A stretch of 34,376 nt of DNA. Source: Bacteroidota bacterium (GTDB lineage: Bacteria; Bacteroidota; Bacteroidia; Flavobacteriales_F; PHOS-HE28). Below are positions 23,752-31,925 of the stretch, in pieces. Each line of letters begins with the position of its first letter. Position 1 is the first letter of the stretch. The stretch is taken from positions 1 to 34,376 of the forward strand of contig JACTMO010000020.1 of NCBI GenBank assembly GCA_014584605.1. The letters run 5' to 3'. Below the pieces are notes generated by a model. That model did no database searches, had not been told where the DNA came from, and saw nothing but the letters and a program-made list of their open reading frames with translations. The position numbers and the translations under genes are program-made.

Positions 23752-24252
23752 ATGCACAGGCTGGGATCCTCGCCCTCAAAGGTAGCCGGAGCCCTCGGGC
23801 TGCTCCTGCTCGCCGCAGGCTGCCAGCGCACCGAGGAGTTCCCGGTGGAGCCGCGCATCGCGCTCAAGTCGTTCACCACGTTCGGGGATTCGGCCTCGCT
23901 GGTGATCACCTTCACCGATGGCGATGGCGATATCGGGCTCGGCCAGGGCGACACCTTTCCGCCCTTCGATGTGGCCCCGTGGTTCTACAACCTGTTCGTG
24001 GACTACGAGGAGCTGCAGAACGGTGCATGGGTGCGCCCGAACCTGCTGTTGCCGCTGTATTACCGCGTGCCGGTGATCGCGCCCACCGGACAGGACAAGA
24101 CCCTGGAGGGTGAGATGGCCGTGGCCCTCACGCCGTGGCCCACCGTGCCGAACACCCCCTTCGACACGGTGCGGTATGTGGTGCGGCTGGTGGACCGGGC
24201 CCTGCACGAGAGCAACACGGTGAGCACCGGCCCGATCGTGCTGCCTCCCTGA
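23752..24252 (+). CDS. Lipoprotein of unknown function
   Basis: 166 residues. The lipobox LLLAAGC at the end of the hydrophobic segment puts the mature start at Cys24 (CQRTEEFP). The sequence SLVITFTDGDGDIGLGQGD is shared by many Bacteroidota lipoproteins of unknown function and may bind Ca2+ through its acidic residues (inference). The rest is beta-rich with no known catalytic motif. It lies 47 nt upstream of the histidine kinase gene, which has its own promoter, so a shared function is possible but not shown. Confidence 0.8.
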   Translation: MHRLGSSPSKVAGALGLLLLAAGCQRTEEFPVEPRIALKSFTTFGDSASLVITFTDGDGDIGLGQGDTFPPFDVAPWFYNLFVDYEELQNGAWVRPNLLLPLYYRVPVIAPTGQDKTLEGEMAVALTPWPTVPNTPFDTVRYVVRLVDRALHESNTVSTGPIVLPP

Positions 24253-24286
24253 GCGGTCGCACACCCTGCGCCCTGCACCGTCCCGG

Positions 24287-24294
24287 TATCTTTG
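24287..24294 (+). promoter_or_regulatory. -7 promoter element for the histidine kinase
   Basis: TATCTTTG, an exact match to the consensus, 5 nt before the ATG at 24300. Predicts a leaderless transcript. Confidence 0.6.
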
Positions 24295-24299
24295 CCGCC

Positions 24300-25343
24300 A
24301 TGTCCCGGCCTGCGATCGACCCACGTCGGCTGGTGGTGCCGGCGGCCCTGGCGATCGGCGCGTCGGCCTTCCTGATCAGCGTAGTGGCATCGGACCTTCC
24401 CGGCCTTTCCCATACGGTGGGCGCCGCGCTGGTCGGCGTGGTCGCGGGGGTGGTCGCCTTCCTGCTGCTGCGCTTGGTGCTGCTGCGCATGGTCGAGCAA
24501 CGCATCCGCGGCCTGGTGAAGGTGGTGCAGGGCCTGCGTGGTGCCGCAGACCCGGTGGCCGTGCCCGCCCGGACCGACGATGCGCTGGGCCGTGTGGAGG
24601 GGGAGGTGGCCGAGTGGGCGCGTGCCCGCCGTAGCGAGATCAGCGAGCTGCGGGAGCGTGAGCGGTTCCGCCGTGAGTTCATCGGCAACCTGGCCCACGA
24701 ACTGAAGACGCCCATCTTCAACATCCAGGGCTACATCCTCACGCTGCTGGACGGCGGCCTGGAGGACCCCAAGGTCAACCGCGACTTTTTGACGCGGGCA
24801 AGCCGTGGCGTGGAGCGCCTGACGAAGATCGTGGAGGACCTGGACCTGATCACCCGGCTGGAGGGCGGTGTGATGGACCTGCGCGAACAGCCGCTGCCGT
24901 TGCGCGTATTGGTGGAGGAGGCCGCGCGGGAGGTGGAGACCGGCGCGCGGGAGAAGAACATCACGCTGGTGGTCCGGGTACCGGAAGACCTCGTGGTGCT
25001 GGGCGACAGGGACCGCCTGGTGCAGGTGTTCGTCAACCTGTTCGTGAACGCGGTGAACTATGGACGTCCCAACGGGCACTGCACGGTGAGCGTGGAGGAC
25101 ATGTTGGAGCATGTGCTGGTGGAGGTGAGCGACGACGGCATCGGCATCGCGGAGGAACACCTGCCGCGCCTGTTCGAACGTTTCTACCGGGTGGGTACCA
25201 GCAGGGCGCGCAACGAGGGCGGCAGCGGGCTGGGCCTGGCCATCGTGAAGCACATCGTGGAGGCGCACGGACAGACCATCACGGCGCGGAGCACGGAAGG
25301 GCGCGGCAGCACCTTCGCGTTCACCTTGCGGCGGTCCCGGTGA
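24300..25343 (+). CDS. Membrane sensor histidine kinase, orphan
   Basis: 347 residues. Two transmembrane segments (about 11-30 and 39-62) enclose a very short loop of only about 8 residues, so there is no room for a periplasmic sensor domain. A short linker leads to the dimerisation helix with the H-box NLAHELKTP (phosphoacceptor His133). The HATPase domain follows: N-box VFVNLFVNAVNYG, G1 DDGIGI, F-box LFERFYRVG and G2 GGSGLGLAIV. It resembles Bacteroidota PhoR-like kinases, but no response regulator gene is adjacent. It may sense membrane state or a partner protein (inference). The last 23 bp overlap the convergent VCBS gene. Confidence 0.93.
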   Translation: MSRPAIDPRRLVVPAALAIGASAFLISVVASDLPGLSHTVGAALVGVVAGVVAFLLLRLVLLRMVEQRIRGLVKVVQGLRGAADPVAVPARTDDALGRVEGEVAEWARARRSEISELRERERFRREFIGNLAHELKTPIFNIQGYILTLLDGGLEDPKVNRDFLTRASRGVERLTKIVEDLDLITRLEGGVMDLREQPLPLRVLVEEAAREVETGAREKNITLVVRVPEDLVVLGDRDRLVQVFVNLFVNAVNYGRPNGHCTVSVEDMLEHVLVEVSDDGIGIAEEHLPRLFERFYRVGTSRARNEGGSGLGLAIVKHIVEAHGQTITARSTEGRGSTFAFTLRRSR

Positions 25344-28300
25344 GGGCGCCACCGACGGTGAAGGCCTGAGGGCGTCCGCCGTGTTCGGCCACCACTACCA
25401 CGGGGGTCCGGCGTGGGCCCATGCGCAGCACCACCAGGTCCCTGGCATTGCCCCAGGCGAAGAAGCCCGATGCGGACGCCGTGAGCGGGGAGAATCCGCC
25501 CCTGCCATCGCCCAGGAGCACACAGCCGCGCCCGGCATCGTAGCGTACGGTCTCCACCTCGGCCCCCCAGTGGTTGCCTGCCATCACCAGATCCATCCGG
25601 CCATCGGCGTTCACGTCCAGCGCCGCGATGCCGTTCACCGGGGCCAGTTGCACCTCCACCGGAAGCACCCGGGCGGTGAAACGCCCGGTGCCGTCGTTGA
25701 GGAACACCGAGCTCCGCATCCAGGTGGCCGAACGGTGCAGGGCCTTATCCAGCTTTGCCGGGGTGTAGATGGCCTGCAGGTCGGCGTTGGCGAACGCGTC
25801 GTAGGTGGGGAAGCGCTGCAGGATCACCGGGCATTGCTGGCTGCTGCACTCGCGCCCCCGCACCGGCACCTGATGGCCGGACTTTTCCTTGGCGAGCACG
25901 ATGTCCGAGCGGCCATTGTCGTCCATATCGGCCCAGTACACGTGCAGCGGATGCGCCGTGTCCGCCTTGAACTTGCTGTTCCAGCCGAGGTTGCCGGCCG
26001 CGAGGTCCACGTCGCCATCGCCGTCCAGGTCGGCCGCGCACAGGCTGCTCCACCACCCGCTGGTGCCGGTGAGCCCTGCGGCCGCCGTGGCGTCGGTGAA
26101 GCGACCGCCGTTGTTCAACAGCACCATCACCGGCATCCATTCGCCAACGAGCACCAGGTCGGGATCGCGGTCGCCGTCGAGGTCGGCGAAGCGCATGTCG
26201 CTCACCAGGCCCGGGCCCATGAGGTCCCTGGCCCGCTCTTCGGTGGCGTCGCTGAAGCGCCCGGTGCCGTCGTTGAGAAGCAGGTAGGAGCGTGGTGCGA
26301 ACGGGTAGTGGGCCGGGGTCTGCCGTCCGCCCACGAACAGGTCCAGGTCCCCGTCGCCGTCGATGTCCGCCGCGTCGGCACGCTGGCCGCTGGTCATCAT
26401 CGGTGGAAGGGCGTCGTCCACTTCCGTGAAGCGGCCGGTGCCGTCGTTGCGCAGGTAGTGGTGGCGGTAGGCGGGGCTGCGCAGGTCGTCCTCGTTGGAG
26501 CCAGCGAGCACCAGCAGGTCCTGATCGCCGTCGCCGTCGCCGTCGATGAAACGGGCGCCCAGCAGTTCCTGGCCCTTCCCGGTGAGGGGGTGTGCCGCGC
26601 GGGACGGCTGCAGGGTACCGGCGGCGGTCTGCAGCATCAGCATGGGGGCCTGGTCCCGGCCACCGCCCATCCACAGGTCGTCCCGGCCATCCCCGTTCAC
26701 ATCGGCCACGGCGAGCATCGGGCCCAGCTCGCTCATCTTGTGCGGCAACAGCACCTCCGTACGGAAGTCGTCGTAGATGGGGTCGCGGTGCGTGGCCGCA
26801 TCCGGGATCCGTCCGGGGTCCTCGGTTAAAAGGGGCTTGGGCGGCGCTGCCCGTTGCGCGGCAGGCCCGGCATCCTTGTCGCTCAGGGTGAGCGAACGGT
26901 CCACGTGCACGTTGCGCATCAGGGTACGGAGGCCATCGGGCCAGCGTACTTCCAGGCTGTCGATGGCGACGACAGCGCCGAGGCCGAAGTGCAGGACGGG
27001 CTCCACCGTGCTCTGGTAGCCGCGCACGGGGCTCAGCTCCTGATGCTGTACCGTGCCCTTATGCCACAAGGTGGCCCGCGCACCGTGCGCATCGCTGCTG
27101 CCACGTTTGAGCTGCAGCCGCAGGTAGTGGCGGTCCGGATGCAGGTCGCGCACCCGGTTGGCATACACCGAGGCCGTCGCGTCGATGTTGTTGATCACCA
27201 GGTCCAGGTCGCCGTCGTTGTCCAGGTCGGCATAGGCCGCGCCGTTGCTGTTGAGCGGTTCGGTGAAGCCCCAGGCCTGGGAACTGTCCGCGAAGGTGAG
27301 CCGCGCACGCCCGGTGCTGTCCGCCCCCTGGTTGTGGAAGAGGTAGTTGCGGATCCGCGTGCTGGGCACCAGGTCCAGCGCGCGGTAGAAGTCCGCACCG
27401 CTCTTCAGGCCGCGGTATACCTGCTGCTGGTAGTCGTTGTTGCGGATGTCGTGCTTGTACCCGTTGGTCACCAGCAGGTCCTTCCAGCCGTCGTTGTCCA
27501 GGTCGGCCAGCAGGGGCGCCCAGCTCCAGTCGGTGCGTGCGATGCCCGCCAGCTGCGCGATCTCGCTGAAGGTGCCGTTGCCGTTGTTGAGCTGCAGGGT
27601 GTTGACCATGTACTGGTAGTGCTGACCGGCGGCCACGATGGACCAGAAGGCCTGGGCCGACATGCTGCCCATGTTCGTCTTGTTGCGCACATGGTCGTCC
27701 GCCATCATGTCCAGCACCACGATGTCCGGCAACGCGTCGTTGTTGATGTCGGCCACGTCGCAGCCCATGCCGAAGTTGCTCACATGGCGTGTGCGCTCCT
27801 TCAACCCATCGCGGAACATGCCCCCGTCGTTGGTGTACATCGCGTCGGCCACGTCGAAGTCGTTGGCCACGTACAGGTCCGTGCGGTCGTCCTCGTCCAG
27901 GTGGACCGCCGAGACGCCCAGGCTGTAGCTGTAGTCCATGAGCCCATGCGCACGCGTGGCCTCGCGGAAGCGCCCGTCCTCCTGCACGAAGAGCCGGTTG
28001 CTGGGCGCGGTGCCCGCCGCGATGGCGGCCCGCACCTGCGAGACGCTGACCCCCGAGATCCGGTCCTTCGGGTGGTTGATCACATAAAGGTCCAGGTCTC
28101 CATCGCCTTCCACGTCCAGGAAGGTGGCCTGGGTGCTGTGGCTCGTGTCGGCCACGCCCAGTTCGTGCGCCGCCTCGCGGAAGGTGAGGTCGCCGTTGTT
28201 CAGGTAGAGCAGGTTGCGCGTCAGCGCGGTATCGCTGGTGAGGCCGCTGCGGCACACGTAGATGTCCAGGTGGCCGTCGCCGTTCACATCGGCCATGGCC

Positions 28301-28713
28301 ACGCCCGTCCGCCATCCGCCGGGATCGGCCCCGAGCGCCTTCTCGGTGATGTCCTCGAAGCGCATGCCCCCCTTGTTGAGGTACAGCCGGTCGCGCTGCT
28401 GGTTGCCCGAGAAGTAGAGGTCGATGAGCCCGTCGCCGTTGATGTCGCCCGCACCCACGCCACCGCCGTTGTACGCGTAGATGTAGGTGAAGTAGTTCAT
28501 GGAGGGCGTTTCCTCCAGCATGTTGGCGAAGGTGATGCCGGTGCTGTCCGGTGCGAGGGATAGGAAAAGCGGACCCGCCGGCACCGGGGCCTTGTGGCTG
28601 GTAGGCGCTTCGGAGGGTCCACAGGAGGCCAGGAACAGCAGCCCGGCGATGGCCCATGGTCCGGGCAGGCGGAGAACAGGCATGGTCGGAAGGAAGGGGC
28701 GAAGGGGTTGCAT
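25321..28713 (-). CDS. VCBS/FG-GAP repeat lipoprotein with ASPIC/UnbV domain
   Basis: 1130 residues from the ATG at 28713, or 10 codons fewer from 28683. The lipobox GLLFLASC is followed by many Ca-binding D-x-D/N-G-D-G repeats (DINGDGLIDLYF, DVNGDGHLDIYV, DVEGDGDLDLYV and others) that build a beta-propeller of the integrin-alpha type. Near the centre (about 560-660; HYLRLQLKRGSSDAHGARATLW, VLHFGLGAVVAIDSLEVRWPDG) is an ASPIC/UnbV domain, and a second set of repeats fills the C-terminal half. Proteins of this layout are common surface lipoproteins in Bacteroidota; their function is unknown, and binding of polysaccharide or other polymers is often proposed. The 3' end overlaps the histidine kinase gene. 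Confidence 0.9.
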   Translation of the reverse strand: MQPLRPFLPTMPVLRLPGPWAIAGLLFLASCGPSEAPTSHKAPVPAGPLFLSLAPDSTGITFANMLEETPSMNYFTYIYAYNGGGVGAGDINGDGLIDLYFSGNQQRDRLYLNKGGMRFEDITEKALGADPGGWRTGVAMADVNGDGHLDIYVCRSGLTSDTALTRNLLYLNNGDLTFREAAHELGVADTSHSTQATFLDVEGDGDLDLYVINHPKDRISGVSVSQVRAAIAAGTAPSNRLFVQEDGRFREATRAHGLMDYSYSLGVSAVHLDEDDRTDLYVANDFDVADAMYTNDGGMFRDGLKERTRHVSNFGMGCDVADINNDALPDIVVLDMMADDHVRNKTNMGSMSAQAFWSIVAAGQHYQYMVNTLQLNNGNGTFSEIAQLAGIARTDWSWAPLLADLDNDGWKDLLVTNGYKHDIRNNDYQQQVYRGLKSGADFYRALDLVPSTRIRNYLFHNQGADSTGRARLTFADSSQAWGFTEPLNSNGAAYADLDNDGDLDLVINNIDATASVYANRVRDLHPDRHYLRLQLKRGSSDAHGARATLWHKGTVQHQELSPVRGYQSTVEPVLHFGLGAVVAIDSLEVRWPDGLRTLMRNVHVDRSLTLSDKDAGPAAQRAAPPKPLLTEDPGRIPDAATHRDPIYDDFRTEVLLPHKMSELGPMLAVADVNGDGRDDLWMGGGRDQAPMLMLQTAAGTLQPSRAAHPLTGKGQELLGARFIDGDGDGDQDLLVLAGSNEDDLRSPAYRHHYLRNDGTGRFTEVDDALPPMMTSGQRADAADIDGDGDLDLFVGGRQTPAHYPFAPRSYLLLNDGTGRFSDATEERARDLMGPGLVSDMRFADLDGDRDPDLVLVGEWMPVMVLLNNGGRFTDATAAAGLTGTSGWWSSLCAADLDGDGDVDLAAGNLGWNSKFKADTAHPLHVYWADMDDNGRSDIVLAKEKSGHQVPVRGRECSSQQCPVILQRFPTYDAFANADLQAIYTPAKLDKALHRSATWMRSSVFLNDGTGRFTARVLPVEVQLAPVNGIAALDVNADGRMDLVMAGNHWGAEVETVRYDAGRGCVLLGDGRGGFSPLTASASGFFAWGNARDLVVLRMGPRRTPVVVVAEHGGRPQAFTVGGALTGTAAR

Positions 28714-28726
28714 GGGCGGGGTCCGG

Positions 28727-28734
28727 CGAAGGTA
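28727..28734 (-). promoter_or_regulatory. -7 element for the VCBS/ASPIC lipoprotein
   Basis: TACCTTCG on the minus strand, 13 nt before the ATG at 28713. One mismatch to TAnnTTTG. Confidence 0.45.
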
Positions 28735-28793
28735 GCCCGACCGCAGCGGGTGCTCCGGATGGCGGCCCGGGCGGAGGACCGGGACCAAGGTCT

Positions 28794-30032
28794 TCACCGC
28801 ACGGCGTCCTCCCACCGCATGACCGCGTTCTCGTTGTTCACGCTGATCCGCGGAATATCGTCGTACAAGGTCAGCTTGCCGGTGACGCACACCCGTTGGC
28901 GCAACAGGGCCTTCTCCGGATCGTAGTGGAAGTTGGGGCCGTTGCTGTCCCAGACGGTGCAGTAGAAGTCCTGGGCGGGGTGCAGGCGGTCGAAGTTCAG
29001 GTAGACCGCGTTGGCCTTCTGTGTGCGACGGGTGCTGACCACGGTGCCGCACACGGTGACCACCCGGCCGATGTGGTGGCGCGCCTGCACCGTGTTGAAC
29101 ATGCCCTTAGGCAGCGGCGCCTGCAGGGGCTCCACTTCGCCCTGGTACGGGTCGCCGGGATGGTACCAGGCCTGTGGATCGCGCTGCGCCTCCAGCCTGG
29201 CCTCCATGCTGTCGGCCAGTGCGGGGAAGAGGTCCAGGCCGGTGAGCCGCTCCACGCTGTCCACCGTCACCGCATAGCTGATCACGGGGTATTCGTTCTC
29301 CCCGTTGCGCATCACGAAGCCGATCATCTTGCGCTGCGGCCCGTCCAGGTCGGCCAGCACCTTGAAGTACAGTTCGGGGATGCTCACCTTGTTGCGGTGG
29401 CCGGGGTTGTCCATCGCCGGAAGCCCTTCGCGCAGCACCGGACCGGTGACCACGAAGATGCGTTCGCCGCCGTAGCGCACCGAACGCCGCACCCAGTCCT
29501 CCAGGTCGCTCCAGCTGCCGCGGTTGAACTCGGGGCGCTGGGGACTGACGTTGCTGTACAGGTAGGTGGCTGTCAACGCCTCCTTGTTCCACCGCATGTC
29601 GGCGCTGGGCACCAGGTGGCCGCGGTCGAAGCCGCTGTTCCAATAGTCCTCCACGGTGCTGGTGCCGCTGCGCACCTTGGGGTCCATCAGGAAGGTGTCG
29701 ATGCGGGCCAGGTTGCCGGTGACCACATCGGGCGTGGCGATGTGGGCGGTCCATCGGGCCTGCTCGTGGCGTTCGCTGTATACCAGCATGTGGCCCGGGT
29801 GCTCCACCACCTCTTCGGCTGCGGCGAGCGCGGGCAGTCCTTGAGCGCGCAGGTCGCGCCGGATGATCGCCAGCTTCAGCGAATCCATCGGCCACGCCAG
29901 CGCCTCCCGGGCCTCACGCAGCACCTGATCGCGCGCCTGTAGGTCGTGCAGGCGACGCTCCAGAGCGTCCTGTCCATGGAGGCCGGGGCCGGCGGCCAGC
30001 AGCAGCACCAGGATCGATGCGCGTGTGTTCAT
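28794..30032 (-). CDS. Secreted DNA/RNA non-specific endonuclease (DRGH type) with C-terminal OB-like domain
   Basis: 412 residues. The signal peptide MNTRASILVLLLAAGPGLHG is followed by a helical region, then the NUC1 (beta-beta-alpha metal) nuclease domain from about residue 75 to 300. The active site is DRGHLVPSADM (His139 is the general base), with the metal-binding Asn in the NVSPQRPEFN block (about 161-170). From about 325 to 410 there is a separate beta-rich domain (VVTVCGTVVSTRRTQKANAVYLNFD, VCVTGKLTLYDDIPRI) that looks like an OB fold of the nucleic acid-binding type. The signal peptide places it in the periplasm or outside. Likely degrades extracellular DNA or RNA. TACTTTCG lies 5 nt before the ATG. 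Confidence 0.9.
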   Translation of the reverse strand: MNTRASILVLLLAAGPGLHGQDALERRLHDLQARDQVLREAREALAWPMDSLKLAIIRRDLRAQGLPALAAAEEVVEHPGHMLVYSERHEQARWTAHIATPDVVTGNLARIDTFLMDPKVRSGTSTVEDYWNSGFDRGHLVPSADMRWNKEALTATYLYSNVSPQRPEFNRGSWSDLEDWVRRSVRYGGERIFVVTGPVLREGLPAMDNPGHRNKVSIPELYFKVLADLDGPQRKMIGFVMRNGENEYPVISYAVTVDSVERLTGLDLFPALADSMEARLEAQRDPQAWYHPGDPYQGEVEPLQAPLPKGMFNTVQARHHIGRVVTVCGTVVSTRRTQKANAVYLNFDRLHPAQDFYCTVWDSNGPNFHYDPEKALLRQRVCVTGKLTLYDDIPRISVNNENAVMRWEDAVR

Positions 30033-30037
30033 CCCGA

Positions 30038-30045
30038 CGAAAGTA
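30038..30045 (-). promoter_or_regulatory. -7 element for the DRGH nuclease
   Basis: TACTTTCG on the minus strand, 5 nt before the ATG at 30032. One mismatch to TAnnTTTG. Predicts a leaderless transcript. Confidence 0.5.
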
Positions 30046-30057
30046 GAGGGTCCGCGC

Positions 30058-31128
30058 TCATCGCAGCATGCCCTCCAGTTCGTCGAGCGCCTTTTCCAGC
30101 AGGGCACCGGCATTCGGGATGGTGTGCGGAGGGGGCGGGGCGGCAAGCACCTGGGCGAGGTCCACCGAGCGCTGTTCCTGGACCACGAAACGGCCGGAGC
30201 GCTCGTGGAGGCGGCCCAGGTATTCCTGCTCCGGCTGGCCGGGGGTCGGGATGATCAGCGCGCCAAGGCCCAGGGCCCACAGGTCCATCAGCGTGGTGTA
30301 GCCGCTGCGCGAAACGATGAGCGTGGCACCGAGCAGGGCCTCGTGGAGGTCCCGGCTCCCCAGGTGCCCCACCACCTCCACATTGCCGAAGCGCCATCGG
30401 CCCGGCCGGTCGGGAAGGCCCTGCACCAGCAGGTGTTCGCCGGGGAGGGCCTTCATCTGTTCCAGCAGGATGCCTTCGATCAGGGCGCGCTGCGGTTCGG
30501 GCCCGCTGATGATGGCCACGATGCGATGGGCGCCGGACGGCACGGGGGAGGCCTCCGCCAGGCGGCTCACCGGACCCACGTAACGGACGTTCGCCGGCAC
30601 GCGCGGGCCGTGCGACAGTTCCCCCGCAAGGCCTGGCGCCTGCGGCAGGTCCAGCACCCAGCAGCGGTCGAACCGCGACACGTACCGCAGGTTGAGCTGC
30701 TGCAAGGCCCTGCGGGCGAACGGGGCGACCGGGAAGAGCTGGTGCGTGAGGAGCACCGAGGGCCATCGGCTGCTGCGCACCCCGAACCGCTGGTCGCTGA
30801 TGACGGCATCCGGTCGCAGGGCCGGTGCAAGGCGTTCAAAGGCCGCCCGCTCGGCCGCCACGCTGCGCAGCATCGCCGGGAACTGCCGCGCCAGGCTCCA
30901 GAGCTGGCTTCGCCCGGCGCCGTATCGAACGGTGAGGCCAGGCAACCGCACGTGCTGCAGGTCGGGGAACTCGTCCCGCAGGAGGGCCAGCGGCCCGTGG
31001 TCGGCGGCGAGCACGGGCACGGCGCCGCGGGCCATCAACGACCGGATCACCGGAACGCAGCGGGCGGCATGGCCCAGACCCCAATCCAGGGGGGCCACCA
31101 GCACCCGCGCTCCGCTCAAGCCGCCCAT
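30058..31128 (-). CDS. Glycosyltransferase (GT-B fold, MurG-like)
   Basis: 356 residues from MGGLSGARVLVAPLDWGLGHA, where similarity begins; an upstream in-frame ATG is less likely. The N-terminal motif DWGLGHAARC, with a Gly-rich loop, is typical of a Bacteroidota group of GT-B enzymes annotated only as glycosyltransferase. The C-terminal half has IISGPEPQRALIEG and IVSRSGYTTLMDLWALG, the nucleotide-sugar-binding region seen in MurG-like enzymes. No transmembrane segment is seen. The acceptor is not visible; cell-surface polysaccharide or lipid glycosylation is likely. The stop is 25 nt before the start of the DRGH nuclease gene. CACCTTCG, a weak -7-like sequence, ends 5 nt before the ATG. 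Confidence 0.8.
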   Translation of the reverse strand: MGGLSGARVLVAPLDWGLGHAARCVPVIRSLMARGAVPVLAADHGPLALLRDEFPDLQHVRLPGLTVRYGAGRSQLWSLARQFPAMLRSVAAERAAFERLAPALRPDAVISDQRFGVRSSRWPSVLLTHQLFPVAPFARRALQQLNLRYVSRFDRCWVLDLPQAPGLAGELSHGPRVPANVRYVGPVSRLAEASPVPSGAHRIVAIISGPEPQRALIEGILLEQMKALPGEHLLVQGLPDRPGRWRFGNVEVVGHLGSRDLHEALLGATLIVSRSGYTTLMDLWALGLGALIIPTPGQPEQEYLGRLHERSGRFVVQEQRSVDLAQVLAAPPPPHTIPNAGALLEKALDELEGMLR

Positions 31129-31195
31129 GCCCGCGAAGGTGCGCACCCGCCGGCGAAGACCATGCGTTCCACGCAGCGCCCCTGGAGGCACCGCC

Positions 31196-31203
31196 TACTT
31201 TCG
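31196..31203 (+). promoter_or_regulatory. -7 element for trmB
   Basis: TACTTTCG, 7 nt before the ATG at 31211, in the short divergent region shared with the glycosyltransferase gene. One mismatch to TAnnTTTG. Confidence 0.5.
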
Positions 31204-31210
31204 CGCCGCC

Positions 31211-31915
31211 ATGGGCAAGAACAAGCAGTTCCGTTTCGCCGAGAACGCCACGTTCGCGCATGTGCTGCAGCCGTCCTTCGAGGAGCTGGTGCAGGGCCGG
31301 TTCGCCATGAAGGGACGCTGGAACGCCGACTTCTTCCGCCGCGAGGCGCCGATCGTGCTGGAACTGGGCTGCGGCAAGGGCGAATACACCGTGGGCCTGG
31401 CGGCCTTGCATCCGGAACGCAACCACCTGGGCGTGGACATCAAGGGCGCCCGCATCTGGCGCGGGGCCCGCAATGTGTTGGAACGGGGCATCGCCCATAC
31501 CGGCTTCCTCCGTGCGCATGTGGACCATCTGCTCCATGCGTTCGCCCCCGGCGAGGTGGATGCCATCTGGCTCACCTTCAGCGACCCCCAGGTGGGCAAG
31601 CCCCGCAAACGGCTCACGAGCCCCTTGTTCCTGGAGCGCTACCGGCAGGTGCTGCGACCGGGCGGTGTGGTGCATCTCAAGACCGACAGCCCCCTGCTTT
31701 ATGAATACACGCTGGAGCAGGTCGCGGCCCACCAGCTGCCCCTCCTGCAGCACAGCGCCGACGTGTACGGCGACCTGGTCCACCGCGTACCGCCCATCGA
31801 ACAGGCCGAGCTCGGCATCCGCACCTTCTACGAATCAATGTGGCTGGCCGAAGGGCGCATGATCCACTACGTGCGGTTCGCCATCCATCGACCAGACGGG
31901 CCGGAGCTGTTGTAG
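31211..31915 (+). CDS. trmB: tRNA (guanine-N7)-methyltransferase
   Basis: 234 residues from MGKNKQFRF. It methylates G46 in the variable loop of tRNA with S-adenosylmethionine. The SAM-binding motif VLELGCGKGEYTVGL (about 49-63) is followed by LGVDIKGARIWRGA, IWLTFSDPQVGKPRKRL (the family motif normally ending in PKxRH, here in PRKRL), LRPGGVVHLKTDS and FYESMW. The K/R-rich N-terminus is typical of the Bacteroidota form. The TAG stop overlaps a -7 element of the next gene. Confidence 0.95.
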   Translation: MGKNKQFRFAENATFAHVLQPSFEELVQGRFAMKGRWNADFFRREAPIVLELGCGKGEYTVGLAALHPERNHLGVDIKGARIWRGARNVLERGIAHTGFLRAHVDHLLHAFAPGEVDAIWLTFSDPQVGKPRKRLTSPLFLERYRQVLRPGGVVHLKTDSPLLYEYTLEQVAAHQLPLLQHSADVYGDLVHRVPPIEQAELGIRTFYESMWLAEGRMIHYVRFAIHRPDGPELL

Positions 31916-31920
31916 CTTCG
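31913..31920 (+). promoter_or_regulatory. -7 element overlapping the trmB stop codon
   Basis: TAGCTTCG. Its first three bases are the trmB stop codon TAG, and it stands 5 nt before the ATG at 31926. It argues for that ATG over the in-frame GTG at 31920, which lies inside the element. Confidence 0.5.
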
Positions 31921-31925
31921 TGGTC

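Noticed and set aside
26854-28563. A plus-strand open frame opposite the VCBS/ASPIC gene
   Set aside because: Valine- and His-rich mirror of the Ca-binding repeats; no start signal or motif.
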